A DNA stretch of 44,552 bases, taken from the IMG/VR virus record IMGVR_UViG_3300035199_000182, positions 1-44,552 of that record. One strand, 5' to 3'. A program made the translations under genes and the position numbers. How positions within the stretch are numbered: position 1 is the stretch's first letter; each line of letters begins with the position of its first letter. The notes under the pieces were generated by a model, which was not told the origin of the DNA, made no database searches, and saw only the letters and a program-made list of their open reading frames with translations. The DNA comes from a virus. Of the stretch, positions 1-5,851 are shown piece by piece.

Positions 1-262
1 GTTGACAAAGTGGTATTTTCATGATTTTACACCCAGGCGGCGATTTCCCAGGGCGCAACGCGGCAAATAGTAGTCAAAATCACCCCAATCCGCGCAATCA
101 GCCCATGCTAATGCGGCGATATGGCTGTATTCTATTCAAAATTAACGAGATCCTCCCCCGTTTGAGCCTGACGGGAATTCATAGGCGCAATTCGTCACGA
201 ATCGGTCCATTTTGGGCCAGATCGCGATAATCAAACGAAAAATAGGGGTAGGAGGCACGGCA
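1..262. repeat. Terminal direct repeat, left copy
   Basis: These 262 bases recur at 44291-44552. They match throughout except for three substitutions clustered at about 127-136. The repeat opens with TTGACA at 2-7. No convincing gene lies in it: a 69-codon open frame starts at 21 but has no ribosome site. The repeat may be a true terminal redundancy or the overlap of a circular assembly. The window ends inside the right copy, so the full repeat length cannot be known from here. Confidence 0.9.
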
Positions 263-467
263 CGGCACTAGGGTCAAGGGCGAACGTGGTAGATTATACT
301 TCCCCCCAAACCAAGTCCGAAAAGACCTAGCAACCAGTTGAAAGCGACTACGCCCAACACCCATTGTGGCTAACATCAGCCATACTTGAACCCCCCTCCC
401 CCCCAACGAGAAAGACCCCTAGTTTCCTAGAGGCCTTGAGATATTCTAGCGGTTGCAGACGGTAGCC
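263..467. other. Non-coding left-end region
   Basis: No supported gene. The minus strand carries a G-rich tract (13 G in 14 bases, about 390-404). A terminator for the accessory operon lies at 408-433. The rest shows no clear structure. Confidence 0.6.
408..433 (-). terminator. Rho-independent terminator of the left operon
   Basis: Read on the minus strand, CCTCTAG pairs with CTAGGGG around a GAAA tetraloop, giving a 7-bp stem with one G-U pair (416-433). It is followed by TCTTTCTC. It lies 35 bases past the last stop codon of the minus-strand operon (468). The GNRA loop and pyrimidine-rich tail fit an intrinsic terminator, though the U run is interrupted. Confidence 0.65.
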
Positions 468-770
468 CTACTCAGGGGCATCTACCTCAGCCTGTGCCCT
501 TGCACAATGCACACACGGGAGTAAGCTACCCTCGTGCGCCTCCCGAAACTCTATGTCCTTCTGTGCGTCCACTATGTCACCCGATACTCGATAGACTGGG
601 CAAGCCTCGTTGTGTGCGCCAAAGTGTAGCCCGAACTGGACAACGGGCGGAAGTTCTTTAACGTAGCAAGTACATTTACTCTTGAGCCAAGTGACCTCCG
701 CCGAACCAATCTGCTTGGATGCCAGAGAATCCACTATGTATCCCTCGGATATCCGAAACTCTATGTCCAC
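468..770 (-). CDS. Small Cys/His-rich protein, possible zinc binder
   Basis: A 100-aa protein of unknown function and the last gene of the left minus-strand operon. Translation most likely starts at GTG (770), seven bases after GGAGG. It carries CTC near residue 33, a histidine-cysteine pair mid-protein and a CVHC near the C-terminus, so a structural zinc site is plausible. The pentapeptide DIEFR occurs twice, at the N-terminus and around residue 70, hinting at an internal duplication. No enzyme family is recognisable. A 160-base gap upstream carries a hairpin and a weak promoter-like sequence, so it may have its own transcript. Confidence 0.6.
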   Translation of the reverse strand: MDIEFRISEGYIVDSLASKQIGSAEVTWLKSKCTCYVKELPPVVQFGLHFGAHNEACPVYRVSGDIVDAQKDIEFREAHEGSLLPCVHCARAQAEVDAPE

Positions 771-929
771 GTTGTATCCTCCTCAAACGTTAGAATGGGC
801 ACACCGTACACGATGCGCCCATCCCTTGTCAACTTGCCCAACTACCCATCATTGGTGAGTTACACCAATGGAGCAAGGGTAGCCGGGCCTTCACCCCGTG
901 ACGAGTGAAATTCTGCCACGTTGGGCAGT
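771..929 (-). promoter_or_regulatory. Intergenic region with perfect hairpin and weak promoter-like site
   Basis: CATTGGTG (850-857) and CACCAATG (863-870) form a perfect 8-bp stem with a 5-base loop. Minus-strand TTGACA lies at 827-832. The best -10 match is only TACGGT with an 18-bp spacer, so promoter activity is uncertain. The hairpin could be an operator upstream of the -35 or a processing/termination structure after the upstream gene. Confidence 0.4.
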
Positions 930-1142
930 CTAGTTAGCCACCGCCATCATGACCAACATGGTCACGCCAGACGATAGGAACGCCGCCGATGTCATCCACC
1001 AGAACAGTTCACCAGTTGTCCACCGTTCACGTATCCCACCGAGTCCCACCCATGCCGCAACTCTGTCAACGATGGGCCGCTTGTCCTCTGTTGGGTAAGG
1101 TAGCACCGGAGTGATTTTGGGGTCGTTGTGGTAGTTAGGCAT
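930..1142 (-). CDS. Small membrane protein, one C-terminal TM segment
   Basis: A 70-aa protein with a polar N-terminal half and a hydrophobic C-terminal stretch (about residues 47-69, beginning FWWMTSAAF) that should span the membrane once. AAGGTG precedes the ATG by seven bases, and the start overlaps the end of the upstream gene (1135-1142), so translation is probably coupled. The size and topology would allow a holin-like or membrane-anchoring role, but no family motif supports that and no lysis cassette surrounds it. Confidence 0.65.
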   Translation of the reverse strand: MPNYHNDPKITPVLPYPTEDKRPIVDRVAAWVGLGGIRERWTTGELFWWMTSAAFLSSGVTMLVMMAVAN

Positions 1143-1518
1143 TGTTCATCACCTTCACGATTGTGTGGGTTTCGTCTTGGGTTATTGTGGGCATGGCTTC
1201 GTCATCGTCCCAGAAGTCACTGTTACCGGACACCGCCTGGACGATACCATTAGCGTCCAATAGTAGGTAGTCGCCAGGTTCATAGGTGCTTGGCTTGTAT
1301 TGTTCCTTCACGTTGTCAGAGTACGCTAGGGCCGCTTTGCGGAAACGGTCATCGTCAAACCTTGGGTTATCTACCCGAAACGCCGCTTGGAATTTGGCCA
1401 TCACATCCCAAATGGTCGGGGCATCGGTGTCCCTGTATAGCTCCGCAATGGTAGAGGCTACCATTACATATGTTGCCCTTGACCACCGGTACGCTTGCGG
1501 TTTCACGTGGTTAATCAT
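1135..1518 (-). CDS. Hypothetical acidic protein
   Basis: A 127-aa protein of unknown function. It has a predicted helical N-terminal half, a segment with FRVDNPRFDDDRF near residue 47, and an acidic C-terminal half (FWDDDEA). ATG follows GGAGGTG by nine bases and overlaps the stop of the upstream gene, in keeping with coupled translation in the operon. No catalytic motif, Cys/His cluster or membrane segment is visible. Confidence 0.6.
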   Translation of the reverse strand: MINHVKPQAYRWSRATYVMVASTIAELYRDTDAPTIWDVMAKFQAAFRVDNPRFDDDRFRKAALAYSDNVKEQYKPSTYEPGDYLLLDANGIVQAVSGNSDFWDDDEAMPTITQDETHTIVKVMNNA

Positions 1519-1759
1519 CTAGTCCCACCTCCTCAAGTAGTTCTTTTGCGTCTGCCATGACTTCATCCGCTCTGATAGCGCATAGCCGCCATAATATCTC
1601 AGCGTCGTTCTTTGCGTCCTCCGGGTCAGCCTCCATCAGAGTCTCCAGGGCCACGGCAAGCCAAACGCTTGTTCCCTCTAGGTTCTGGATAGCCCGAAAC
1701 CGTCCGAGCCAAGTTAACTCTAGCCGGTCGCTGTGGTGCTCCTCGTGTGTGTCACTCAT
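1511..1759 (-). CDS. Small acidic alpha-helical protein
   Basis: An 82-aa hypothetical protein. The open frame extends upstream, but the ATG at 1759 is preceded by AGGAGGTG at ideal spacing and the upstream extension is low-complexity and Gly/Arg/Pro-rich, so the short form is chosen. The sequence is largely helical with many Glu/Asp residues at its C-terminal half (ELLEEVGLDD). It overlaps the next gene by eight bases. Function is not recognised. Confidence 0.6.
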   Translation of the reverse strand: MSDTHEEHHSDRLELTWLGRFRAIQNLEGTSVWLAVALETLMEADPEDAKNDAEILWRLCAIRADEVMADAKELLEEVGLDD

Positions 1760-1829
1760 TCGACACCTCCTGCCGGGATAATACCCACGCCTCCGGAGGT
1801 TGTCAAGGGGCGGGCCGGGGCGGTTCCGG

Positions 1830-2078
1830 TCACTCTGCCAACGTCCAGGCCAGCCGGTACCCGCACGAGCACCGGAACACCCCCACATACGGCACCAAGC
1901 GGCTACTATCGTTTGGGCAGTATTCCACCGGCCTCCGGCCATGACCGGCTTGCCGGTACTGGAGTGCGCGTATTTGGTGGGCGGCGATGGGCGGCAGCCA
2001 CATTCTATCGGGTCCAATATTCACGACTTGCCCGTAGTCGTAGTCGTTCCCATAGTCTCTGTAATCCTCGTCATACAT
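1830..2078 (-). CDS. Small zinc-ribbon protein
   Basis: An 82-aa protein. The chosen start is ATG at 2078 behind GTGGGGATATC. A longer TTG-initiated form to 2129 is possible but poorly supported. The N-terminus is rich in Tyr and Asp (DYRDYGNDYDYG). The C-terminal half has CP near residue 53 and CSCG near residue 69, the spacing of a small zinc ribbon. It begins inside the upstream gene (58-base overlap). It may be a regulatory or adaptor protein; there is no evidence for a specific partner. Confidence 0.5.
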   Translation of the reverse strand: MYDEDYRDYGNDYDYGQVVNIGPDRMWLPPIAAHQIRALQYRQAGHGRRPVEYCPNDSSRLVPYVGVFRCSCGYRLAWTLAE

Positions 2079-2377
2079 GATATCCCCACTAGCATTAGGA
2101 TTAGGGCCACCCGCCGCACCGGAGTCCAAGGGATCAGGTCGTTGACGGCCATCAGTGCAACCAGTTGGCTTCGGGTTAGACCGAAACGCTTTGAGACTTG
2201 AAGATAGATATCCCGGCTACGGCTGATACCCCTGGAGCGGTACCGGCGATTGTTGGCACCGTACAAACTCCCGATAACGCAACAACGGGCCACGCCATGC
2301 TCACTGACATGACGTAGCCCGTAGCGGCCATCGGCTCCATGCCAGACAGCCCGGACGGCTATTGATAACCTCGTCAC
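2021..2377 (-). CDS. Hypothetical protein with helical C-terminal domain
   Basis: A 118-aa protein with a GTG start at 2377 that overlaps the upstream stop (GTGA). The N-terminal third is basic. Residues about 55-100 look helical, with a hydrophobic stretch near LILMLVGISCM that could be a short membrane segment or a helix core. The block around KRFGLTRSQLVAL resembles a helix-turn-helix in spacing but cannot be assigned firmly. Its 3' end overlaps the following gene by 58 bases in another frame, which is unusual for this compact operon and leaves some doubt about one of the pair. Confidence 0.45.
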   Translation of the reverse strand: MTRLSIAVRAVWHGADGRYGLRHVSEHGVARCCVIGSLYGANNRRYRSRGISRSRDIYLQVSKRFGLTRSQLVALMAVNDLIPWTPVRRVALILMLVGISCMTRITETMGTTTTTGKS

Positions 2378-2937
2378 GTAGCCCGAAACTCTCGGTACGT
2401 GCTCCAGAACTCGGTGGACAGTTTGGTGTTCTTGACCTGTGCCAGTTCGGCTTTGGTTGCTTCTAGTTCGGCTCTTGCGTCGTTCCTATCCTCAGTCACC
2501 CATTCTATGTACTCGGCGATGTCTTGGATGTCCAAGTCTAGGTACTCGACCTGTGCCACCGGCTCCTGGGCGGCTGGTGGTGGCACCACGATGTCGGATA
2601 CCAAAGCCTCATGCGGCGTGATGGTCGGCGGCAGTTGGCTTCGGCCTTGGATGACCCCGGCTGTTGGGTTAGACCCAAACCACGGCTTGCCGTTCAACTC
2701 CATGCAGTCCTGTGGATAATGGTCGATGGCTCCTAACCTCGTGAATAACACCCCGCAATCCCGGCATTTGTAAGAGTAGGATGGGCTTATCCCGGCCTTG
2801 GCCGCATACGAGGTACTGTTGGCGAATCGAGTCTTCATGTTAGCCGTACCGATAGGGTTTACGGTTTCCCTGGCGGCATACGTGCCCCTGGCTTTCCCTG
2901 CGTCGCTTCTCTGTTTCCGATTCTTCTGTCTTGCCAT
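2374..2937 (-). CDS. Basic zinc-finger/coiled-coil hypothetical protein
   Basis: A 187-aa protein with an ATG start behind AAGGAG. The first 35 residues are highly basic (RQKNRKQRSDAGKARG), suggesting nucleic-acid contact. CRDCG near residue 58, followed by H and C about 15-22 residues on, fits a C2H2- or C2HC-type zinc site. Residues about 135-175 are a charged helical stretch (EDRNDARAELEATKAELAQVK) likely to form a coiled coil. A DNA- or RNA-binding oligomer is the best inference. It sits directly downstream of the metallopeptidase gene (five-base gap). Confidence 0.6.
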   Translation of the reverse strand: MARQKNRKQRSDAGKARGTYAARETVNPIGTANMKTRFANSTSYAAKAGISPSYSYKCRDCGVLFTRLGAIDHYPQDCMELNGKPWFGSNPTAGVIQGRSQLPPTITPHEALVSDIVVPPPAAQEPVAQVEYLDLDIQDIAEYIEWVTEDRNDARAELEATKAELAQVKNTKLSTEFWSTYREFRAT

Positions 2938-2942
2938 TGTCT

Positions 2943-3890
2943 CTACTCCTTTCCTATGGATCTAGTAGGTTTTACTTCCGACCACGAGAACCCATTGTAA
3001 AGGTACTCCCGGCCATTGACCAGCTTGATTGCCTCCGCTTCATTTTTGATTACCGGCTCAACGTAACTATCGGTGTCCCAATATGGCGTGTAGTCCATGT
3101 CTAGGTCGTAGTAGTCTCGGTGGCTAAATTGGGCGGAGCGTGTCATCGGCTTGTGTGATGCGCCATGAACACGACTAAGCCAAGAACGGCCACCAGCAAA
3201 ATCAGTTCTAGTACGATTGTAAGCATAACGCTTGTTCTTGTTCCTCTCGTAGAAGTTCACCAGCTTTTTGAGTTGCTCTCGCAGGATGTTTGTGTCCCAA
3301 TCACAAGCCAGAGTATGCTCGTGGTCATAGCCGATGCCCACGTTGACCGCCTGGACTCCGAGGTGGTCGAGGTAGCCAATGTCGGAGAATGAGCCACGGT
3401 CGATGCGGAAACCGGCTCTTGTTAGTTCCTTGTTCCATTTTTTGCTGCCGTACTGGTACAACACGCAACCGTCCTTCCGACGGTCAAGTTCAAATATCCA
3501 ATGATAGGCTTTGCCATTCGGCGGCTCAAAGCTACCGGCTGTGGATTGTCCAATCTCCTCGTTGTCTGTTAGTAGGATGTCGTAGTTCATGAACTCGGGC
3601 AGCACCGACAACAATGCCCAGACCCCCAGCCTATCGTCCAGTTGCGGGCCAGTTTGGTGAAACTTGGCTAGTTGCATCGTCTTGTTGTGTGCTTCTAGTC
3701 CGGTTTCGGTTTGGATACTCCGGTGGTTGTCCACGGTGTCGATGTGGCCAACGGCCAGGATGTCAGCACCGTTGTCTTGATAGATGAGGTGTCGGGTTGG
3801 CAAGTCCTTGATTAGCGACTCACCAAACTGGCCAAACCACCAGCGGTCAGCGCAAAGCACATCTGTTAATGTTGGATTTAAGCGTACCAT
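2943..3890 (-). CDS. M28/M20-type zinc metallopeptidase
   Basis: A 315-aa protein. ATG at 3890 is chosen because AAGGGGAG stands five bases upstream; an in-frame extension to 4067 lies within the upstream gene. The full set of co-catalytic zinc motifs of the M20/M28/M42 clan is visible in order: GHIDTV (His, Asp) around residue 48, LDDRLG (bridging Asp) around 84, NEEIG (catalytic Glu and ligand) around 110, an Asp near ELDRR, and GYDHEHT (final His) around 185. Such enzymes are aminopeptidases or amide hydrolases acting on small substrates. The C-terminal about 80 residues are Tyr/Asp-rich and look like an appendage. This class is uncommon in phage genomes. It could act on a host peptide, a cell-wall fragment or a metabolite; nothing here discriminates. 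Confidence 0.75.
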   Translation of the reverse strand: MVRLNPTLTDVLCADRWWFGQFGESLIKDLPTRHLIYQDNGADILAVGHIDTVDNHRSIQTETGLEAHNKTMQLAKFHQTGPQLDDRLGVWALLSVLPEFMNYDILLTDNEEIGQSTAGSFEPPNGKAYHWIFELDRRKDGCVLYQYGSKKWNKELTRAGFRIDRGSFSDIGYLDHLGVQAVNVGIGYDHEHTLACDWDTNILREQLKKLVNFYERNKNKRYAYNRTRTDFAGGRSWLSRVHGASHKPMTRSAQFSHRDYYDLDMDYTPYWDTDSYVEPVIKNEAEAIKLVNGREYLYNGFSWSEVKPTRSIGKE

Positions 3891-5017
3891 TTCACTCCCC
3901 TTGTTCGTGTCCATCTGTCGCTCTTGGGCGAACGCCTCGCATGGGTGGTTATACAGTCGATGCACCACACCCCACTGAGAATAGCAGGGCCATACTTCTC
4001 CCCATTCCCATTGACTCGTTGGATTTTCATGGGACGGTTTGCTGTAAACGAGGTATCCTTCCGACAATTCTCACAGAATGACCGTCCCGGCTGATGGCGG
4101 CGGTTGTACTGGTAGTCCAGTCGATTAAATATCCAGTCGTACTCGTGTGGCTTGACATCACCAAACGTGGTTATACCTGGGCTTATGTCATTGGGTAACA
4201 GGCCAGTCAACTTAGTGAATAGTCCGGCTAGTTGCGGGAGGTGTAGCGATCCATATGGGTTGTGCATGATGCCGGTACGTCTATCACCTGTCCAGCGTCC
4301 ACCGAAAGCCTGTTGCCATCCTGGCTCATTGGTTGCCGGTACGATTCGTTGGTTAGCGGGACGATTGCCCCATCGCTCACCACGGCGGCGGTTGCCGTCT
4401 GGCTGTACTCCTTCAACGTTTGGCTCCTCTAGTGCTGCTCCTGGACGCTCGGCTAACCTCCACCACGGCACAAAGAACGCTCTTGAGCCGTCATTCCTTA
4501 TGTCCAAGAGATAACCATTCTCATCACGCTCGTTTAATATCTCTGGATAAGAGGATTCCATTGCTTCTATGTAGTGTTCAAGTGTCTCGGCATGGTAGTT
4601 CCGATGCTTTGGGCTATAGTGGACACGAAATGCCCACGTACCTTCCTGACCCATACGCCGCCGCTCTCCGGTGTACCCTTGCCAGTAGCAGCTATGTTGG
4701 TCCCCGAAATCACCAGCGTTCCACGATAGGTGGTCAACGATGTCTACCATATATGTACCCACCGGGAGGATTGTTAGTCCCTTGTCGCTGGCGTTCTCAC
4801 CCTTGAATCCGTTGAAGTACCTGTTAATAACGTGGAGTATCTCTGCGTCGGTTTTTTCAGCGTATGCGGCAACCTTCATACGCAACGTACCGATGCTATC
4901 CTCCGGAGTGATGTCCAATCTATGTAAGGTGTTTACCGCCACTGGGAAGCCATCCGTAAGTTTAGGTGCTGGCACCAGAACCTGAGATGCTTCTAGCATA
5001 GTCATTACAGTGACCAC
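3878..5017 (-). CDS. Large hypothetical accessory protein with C-terminal zinc cluster
   Basis: A 379-aa protein starting at GTG (5017), seven bases after AGGAGG. The N-terminal 200 residues include a Trp/Gly-rich block around residues 93-140 (LSWNAGDFGDQ, then GEGTWAFRVHY-like strands). A Pro/Arg/Asn-rich, probably disordered linker runs from about 205 to 250. The C-terminal 70 residues carry CENC and CIDC, consistent with a four-cysteine zinc site. No family is recognised. The stop lies within the first codons of the metallopeptidase gene, so the two are probably translationally coupled and may act together. Confidence 0.6.
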   Translation of the reverse strand: MVTVMTMLEASQVLVPAPKLTDGFPVAVNTLHRLDITPEDSIGTLRMKVAAYAEKTDAEILHVINRYFNGFKGENASDKGLTILPVGTYMVDIVDHLSWNAGDFGDQHSCYWQGYTGERRRMGQEGTWAFRVHYSPKHRNYHAETLEHYIEAMESSYPEILNERDENGYLLDIRNDGSRAFFVPWWRLAERPGAALEEPNVEGVQPDGNRRRGERWGNRPANQRIVPATNEPGWQQAFGGRWTGDRRTGIMHNPYGSLHLPQLAGLFTKLTGLLPNDISPGITTFGDVKPHEYDWIFNRLDYQYNRRHQPGRSFCENCRKDTSFTANRPMKIQRVNGNGEKYGPAILSGVWCIDCITTHARRSPKSDRWTRTRGVKWYA

Positions 5018-5018
5018 G

Positions 5019-5195
5019 TTATTCCTCCTTGTCTCGTTCTATTTTCTCTAGTATTGCGGCTTCTAGCCATTGACCTATTGTTTTCCCATCTGTCACAGCC
5101 CCAATCTTGGCTAGACGATGTGCTCCTGGGCGAATCCGCAAGGTGTAGAGGTGAGTCGCCTGTTCGGGCCAAGGATACCATTCTGGCTGTGACAT
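5019..5195 (-). CDS. Ribbon-helix-helix type DNA-binding protein
   Basis: A 58-aa protein. The ATG at 5195 follows AAGGAGG. A strand-like segment YTLRIRPG (residues about 17-24) is followed by two helices with the pattern RLAKIGAVTDGKTIGQWLEAAI and a charged tail (LEKIERDKEE). This order and length match Arc/CopG/MetJ-type ribbon-helix-helix repressors, where the strand pairs in a dimer and contacts DNA. It is the first gene of the left operon, just below the structured RNA modules and the promoter at 5502-5530. That promoter overlaps palindromes, so autoregulation is an attractive inference. Confidence 0.6.
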   Translation of the reverse strand: MSQPEWYPWPEQATHLYTLRIRPGAHRLAKIGAVTDGKTIGQWLEAAILEKIERDKEE

Positions 5196-5217
5196 TCGGC
5201 CTCCTTCTATTGTATAT

Positions 5218-5318
5218 GCTCCTAGCATGATCTCATGTATTCAGCGGGTAGAAGATTTACCCCTAGGGCCGATTACAAAATGGCTGGCTAAACCAGCCGA
5301 CCCGCCATGCTTCGGAGC
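5218..5318 (-). ncRNA. Structured RNA module 1 (leader of left operon)
   Basis: The outer stem pairs GCTCC-t-AGCATG (5218-5229) with CATGCT-tc-GGAGC (5306-5318). Inside, GCGGGT (5244-5249) pairs with ACCCGC (5300-5305), and GGCTGG (5282-5287) pairs with CCAGCC (5293-5298). GGGTA (5246-5250) can instead pair with TACCC (5258-5262), which is mutually exclusive with the ACCCGC pairing. On the minus strand the module ends about 23 bases before the ORF start at 5195. Strand is inferred from the promoter at 5502-5530. Confidence 0.55.
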
Positions 5319-5333
5319 GATTCCCAAAATTAA

Positions 5334-5400
5334 GGCTCCTAGCATACTCCCATCTATTCGAGGAGGTGGTTATGAACACCCACCGGTATGCTTCGGAGCC
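5334..5400 (-). ncRNA. Structured RNA module 2
   Basis: GGCTCC-t-AGCATAC (5334-5347) pairs with GTATGCT-tc-GGAGCC (5386-5400), a 13-bp stem interrupted by a one/two-base bulge. GGTGG (5365-5369) pairs with CCACC (5380-5384) inside. It shares its boundary sequences GCTCCTAGCAT and ATGCTTCGGAGC exactly with module 1, so the two are tandem copies of one design with different interiors. On the plus strand the inner stem would cover AGGAGGTGG ahead of an ATG, but the promoter evidence favours minus-strand transcription. Confidence 0.55.
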
Positions 5401-5412
5401 TGTACCCATTGT

Positions 5413-5495
5413 TGGTGCCGGGAGGTGGAGTTGAACCACCATCTTGCGATTGAGTGTCGCACGTCCTACCAAACTGCCGATTAGACGACCCCGGT
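5413..5495 (-). tRNA. Atypical tRNA-like gene (anticodon position CUC, Glu)
   Basis: On the minus strand: a 7-nt acceptor with six pairs (A1-C72 mismatch), a 4-bp D stem, a perfect 5-bp anticodon stem (TGCGA/TCGCA), a 4-nt variable loop, a perfect 5-bp T stem (GGTGG/CCACC) with consensus loop TTCAACT, discriminator A and encoded CCA. The oddities are a 16-nt D loop, about twice the usual size and looking internally duplicated, and A instead of U at position 33 of the loop CACTCAA. It may be a decaying tRNA or a tRNA mimic. The 5' base coincides with the expected start site of the promoter at 5502-5530. Confidence 0.65.
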
Positions 5496-5501
5496 CAAGC
5501 C

Positions 5502-5530
5502 ACAATACAGACCCCGGTACGGTCTGTCAA
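5502..5530 (-). promoter_or_regulatory. Sigma-70 promoter for tRNA-like gene and left operon
   Basis: Minus-strand TTGACA (5525-5530), 17-bp spacer, TATTGT (5502-5507). The expected start is near 5495, the first base of the tRNA-like gene. The -35 lies in the palindrome GGTCTTGACAGACC, and the spacer and -35 flank contain CAGACC-N7-GGTCTG, so a repressor could occupy it. Confidence 0.75.
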
Positions 5531-5560
5531 GACCCAATTTTCCAGGCTCAATTCCGGATT

Positions 5561-5646
5561 TCGTAGGCTCGGCTACGACTTCCGATGGGTATCCCGCCAG
5601 GGCCATGGGTACCCCGCCCCGCGGGGCGGAGGCGCGCCCGCCCTGG
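5561..5646. repeat. GC-rich palindromes in the control region
   Basis: TCGTAG-GCTCGG-CTACGA (5561-5578) is a perfect 6-bp inverted repeat. CCGCCCCGCGGGGCGG (5614-5629) is a perfect 16-bp palindrome nested between CCAGGGC (5597-5603) and GCCCTGG (5640-5646), which can form a long cruciform or hairpin. These sit between the divergent promoters and could act as protein sites or transcription blocks. Confidence 0.6.
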
Positions 5647-5664
5647 GGCCGGGTCGGGTCACTC

Positions 5665-5690
5665 TCGGCTGACATCGGCTATGATCGGCT
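5665..5690 (+). repeat. Three 10-bp iterons (TCGGCT)
   Basis: TCGGCT occurs at 5665, 5675 and 5685, exactly one helical turn apart, each within a decamer of the form TCGGCTNNNA. Additional copies lie at 5569 and 5802, the latter inside the spacer of the rightward promoter. This arrangement is typical of initiator or repressor binding arrays. Together with the AT-rich stretch at 5726-5765 it makes this region the best origin candidate. Confidence 0.55.
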
Positions 5691-5699
5691 ATCAGCGAC

Positions 5700-5799
5700 T
5701 CGCAATTTTCTGACAGTGACTAGAGCCCTAGATATATATTTTCAAATAAATATTTCAGAAGGTATTTAGTCAACGTCACTTTTCTGCGAGGGGTTGACA
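5700..5799 (+). promoter_or_regulatory. Shared inverted control element, left copy, with AT-rich core
   Basis: Arm one is TCGCAA (5700-5705) then TGACAGTGACTA (5711-5722). Arm two, in opposite orientation, is TAGTCAACGTCA (5767-5778), TGCGA (5785-5789) and TTGACA (5794-5799). An AT-rich core (5727-5765) separates them. The same architecture recurs at 44154-44297. Only arm two has a functional-looking promoter next to it. Confidence 0.6.
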
Positions 5800-5822
5800 A
5801 GTCGGCTGTGAGCGTCTATGCT
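5794..5822 (+). promoter_or_regulatory. Sigma-70 promoter for the replication operon
   Basis: TTGACA (5794-5799), 17-bp spacer, TATGCT (5817-5822, four of six consensus bases). The expected start near 5829 gives a short leader before GGAGG at 5842-5846. The upstream element TAGTCAACGTCA begins 27 bases before the -35 and may be an activator or repressor site. A TCGGCT copy lies within the spacer. Confidence 0.7.
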
Positions 5823-5851
5823 CGTTCTATTCAAAAAATTTGGAGGTGCCT

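Noticed and set aside
21-230. 69-codon frame in the terminal repeat (also at 44311-44520)
   Set aside because: It has no ribosome site and a composition unlike the neighbouring genes. Its differences between copies are those of the repeat itself.
390-404. G-quadruplex in the left-end G-rich tract
   Set aside because: Only two long G runs separated by one base are present, so a four-run quadruplex is doubtful.
1760-2017. N-terminal extension of the 82-aa gene up to 2017
   Set aside because: It is Gly/Arg/Pro low-complexity sequence opposite another gene, and the ATG at 1759 has the strong ribosome site.
5372-5434. 20-codon plus-strand ORF after a perfect AGGAGGTG
   Set aside because: It overlaps the tRNA-like gene on the other strand and its ribosome site is part of the RNA stem. 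There is no upstream plus-strand promoter. It could still be a regulatory peptide.
5569-5807. TCGGCT repeats considered as a CRISPR array
   Set aside because: The repeat unit is 10 bp without spacers of normal size, and there are no cas genes apart from the Cas4-like phage nuclease.
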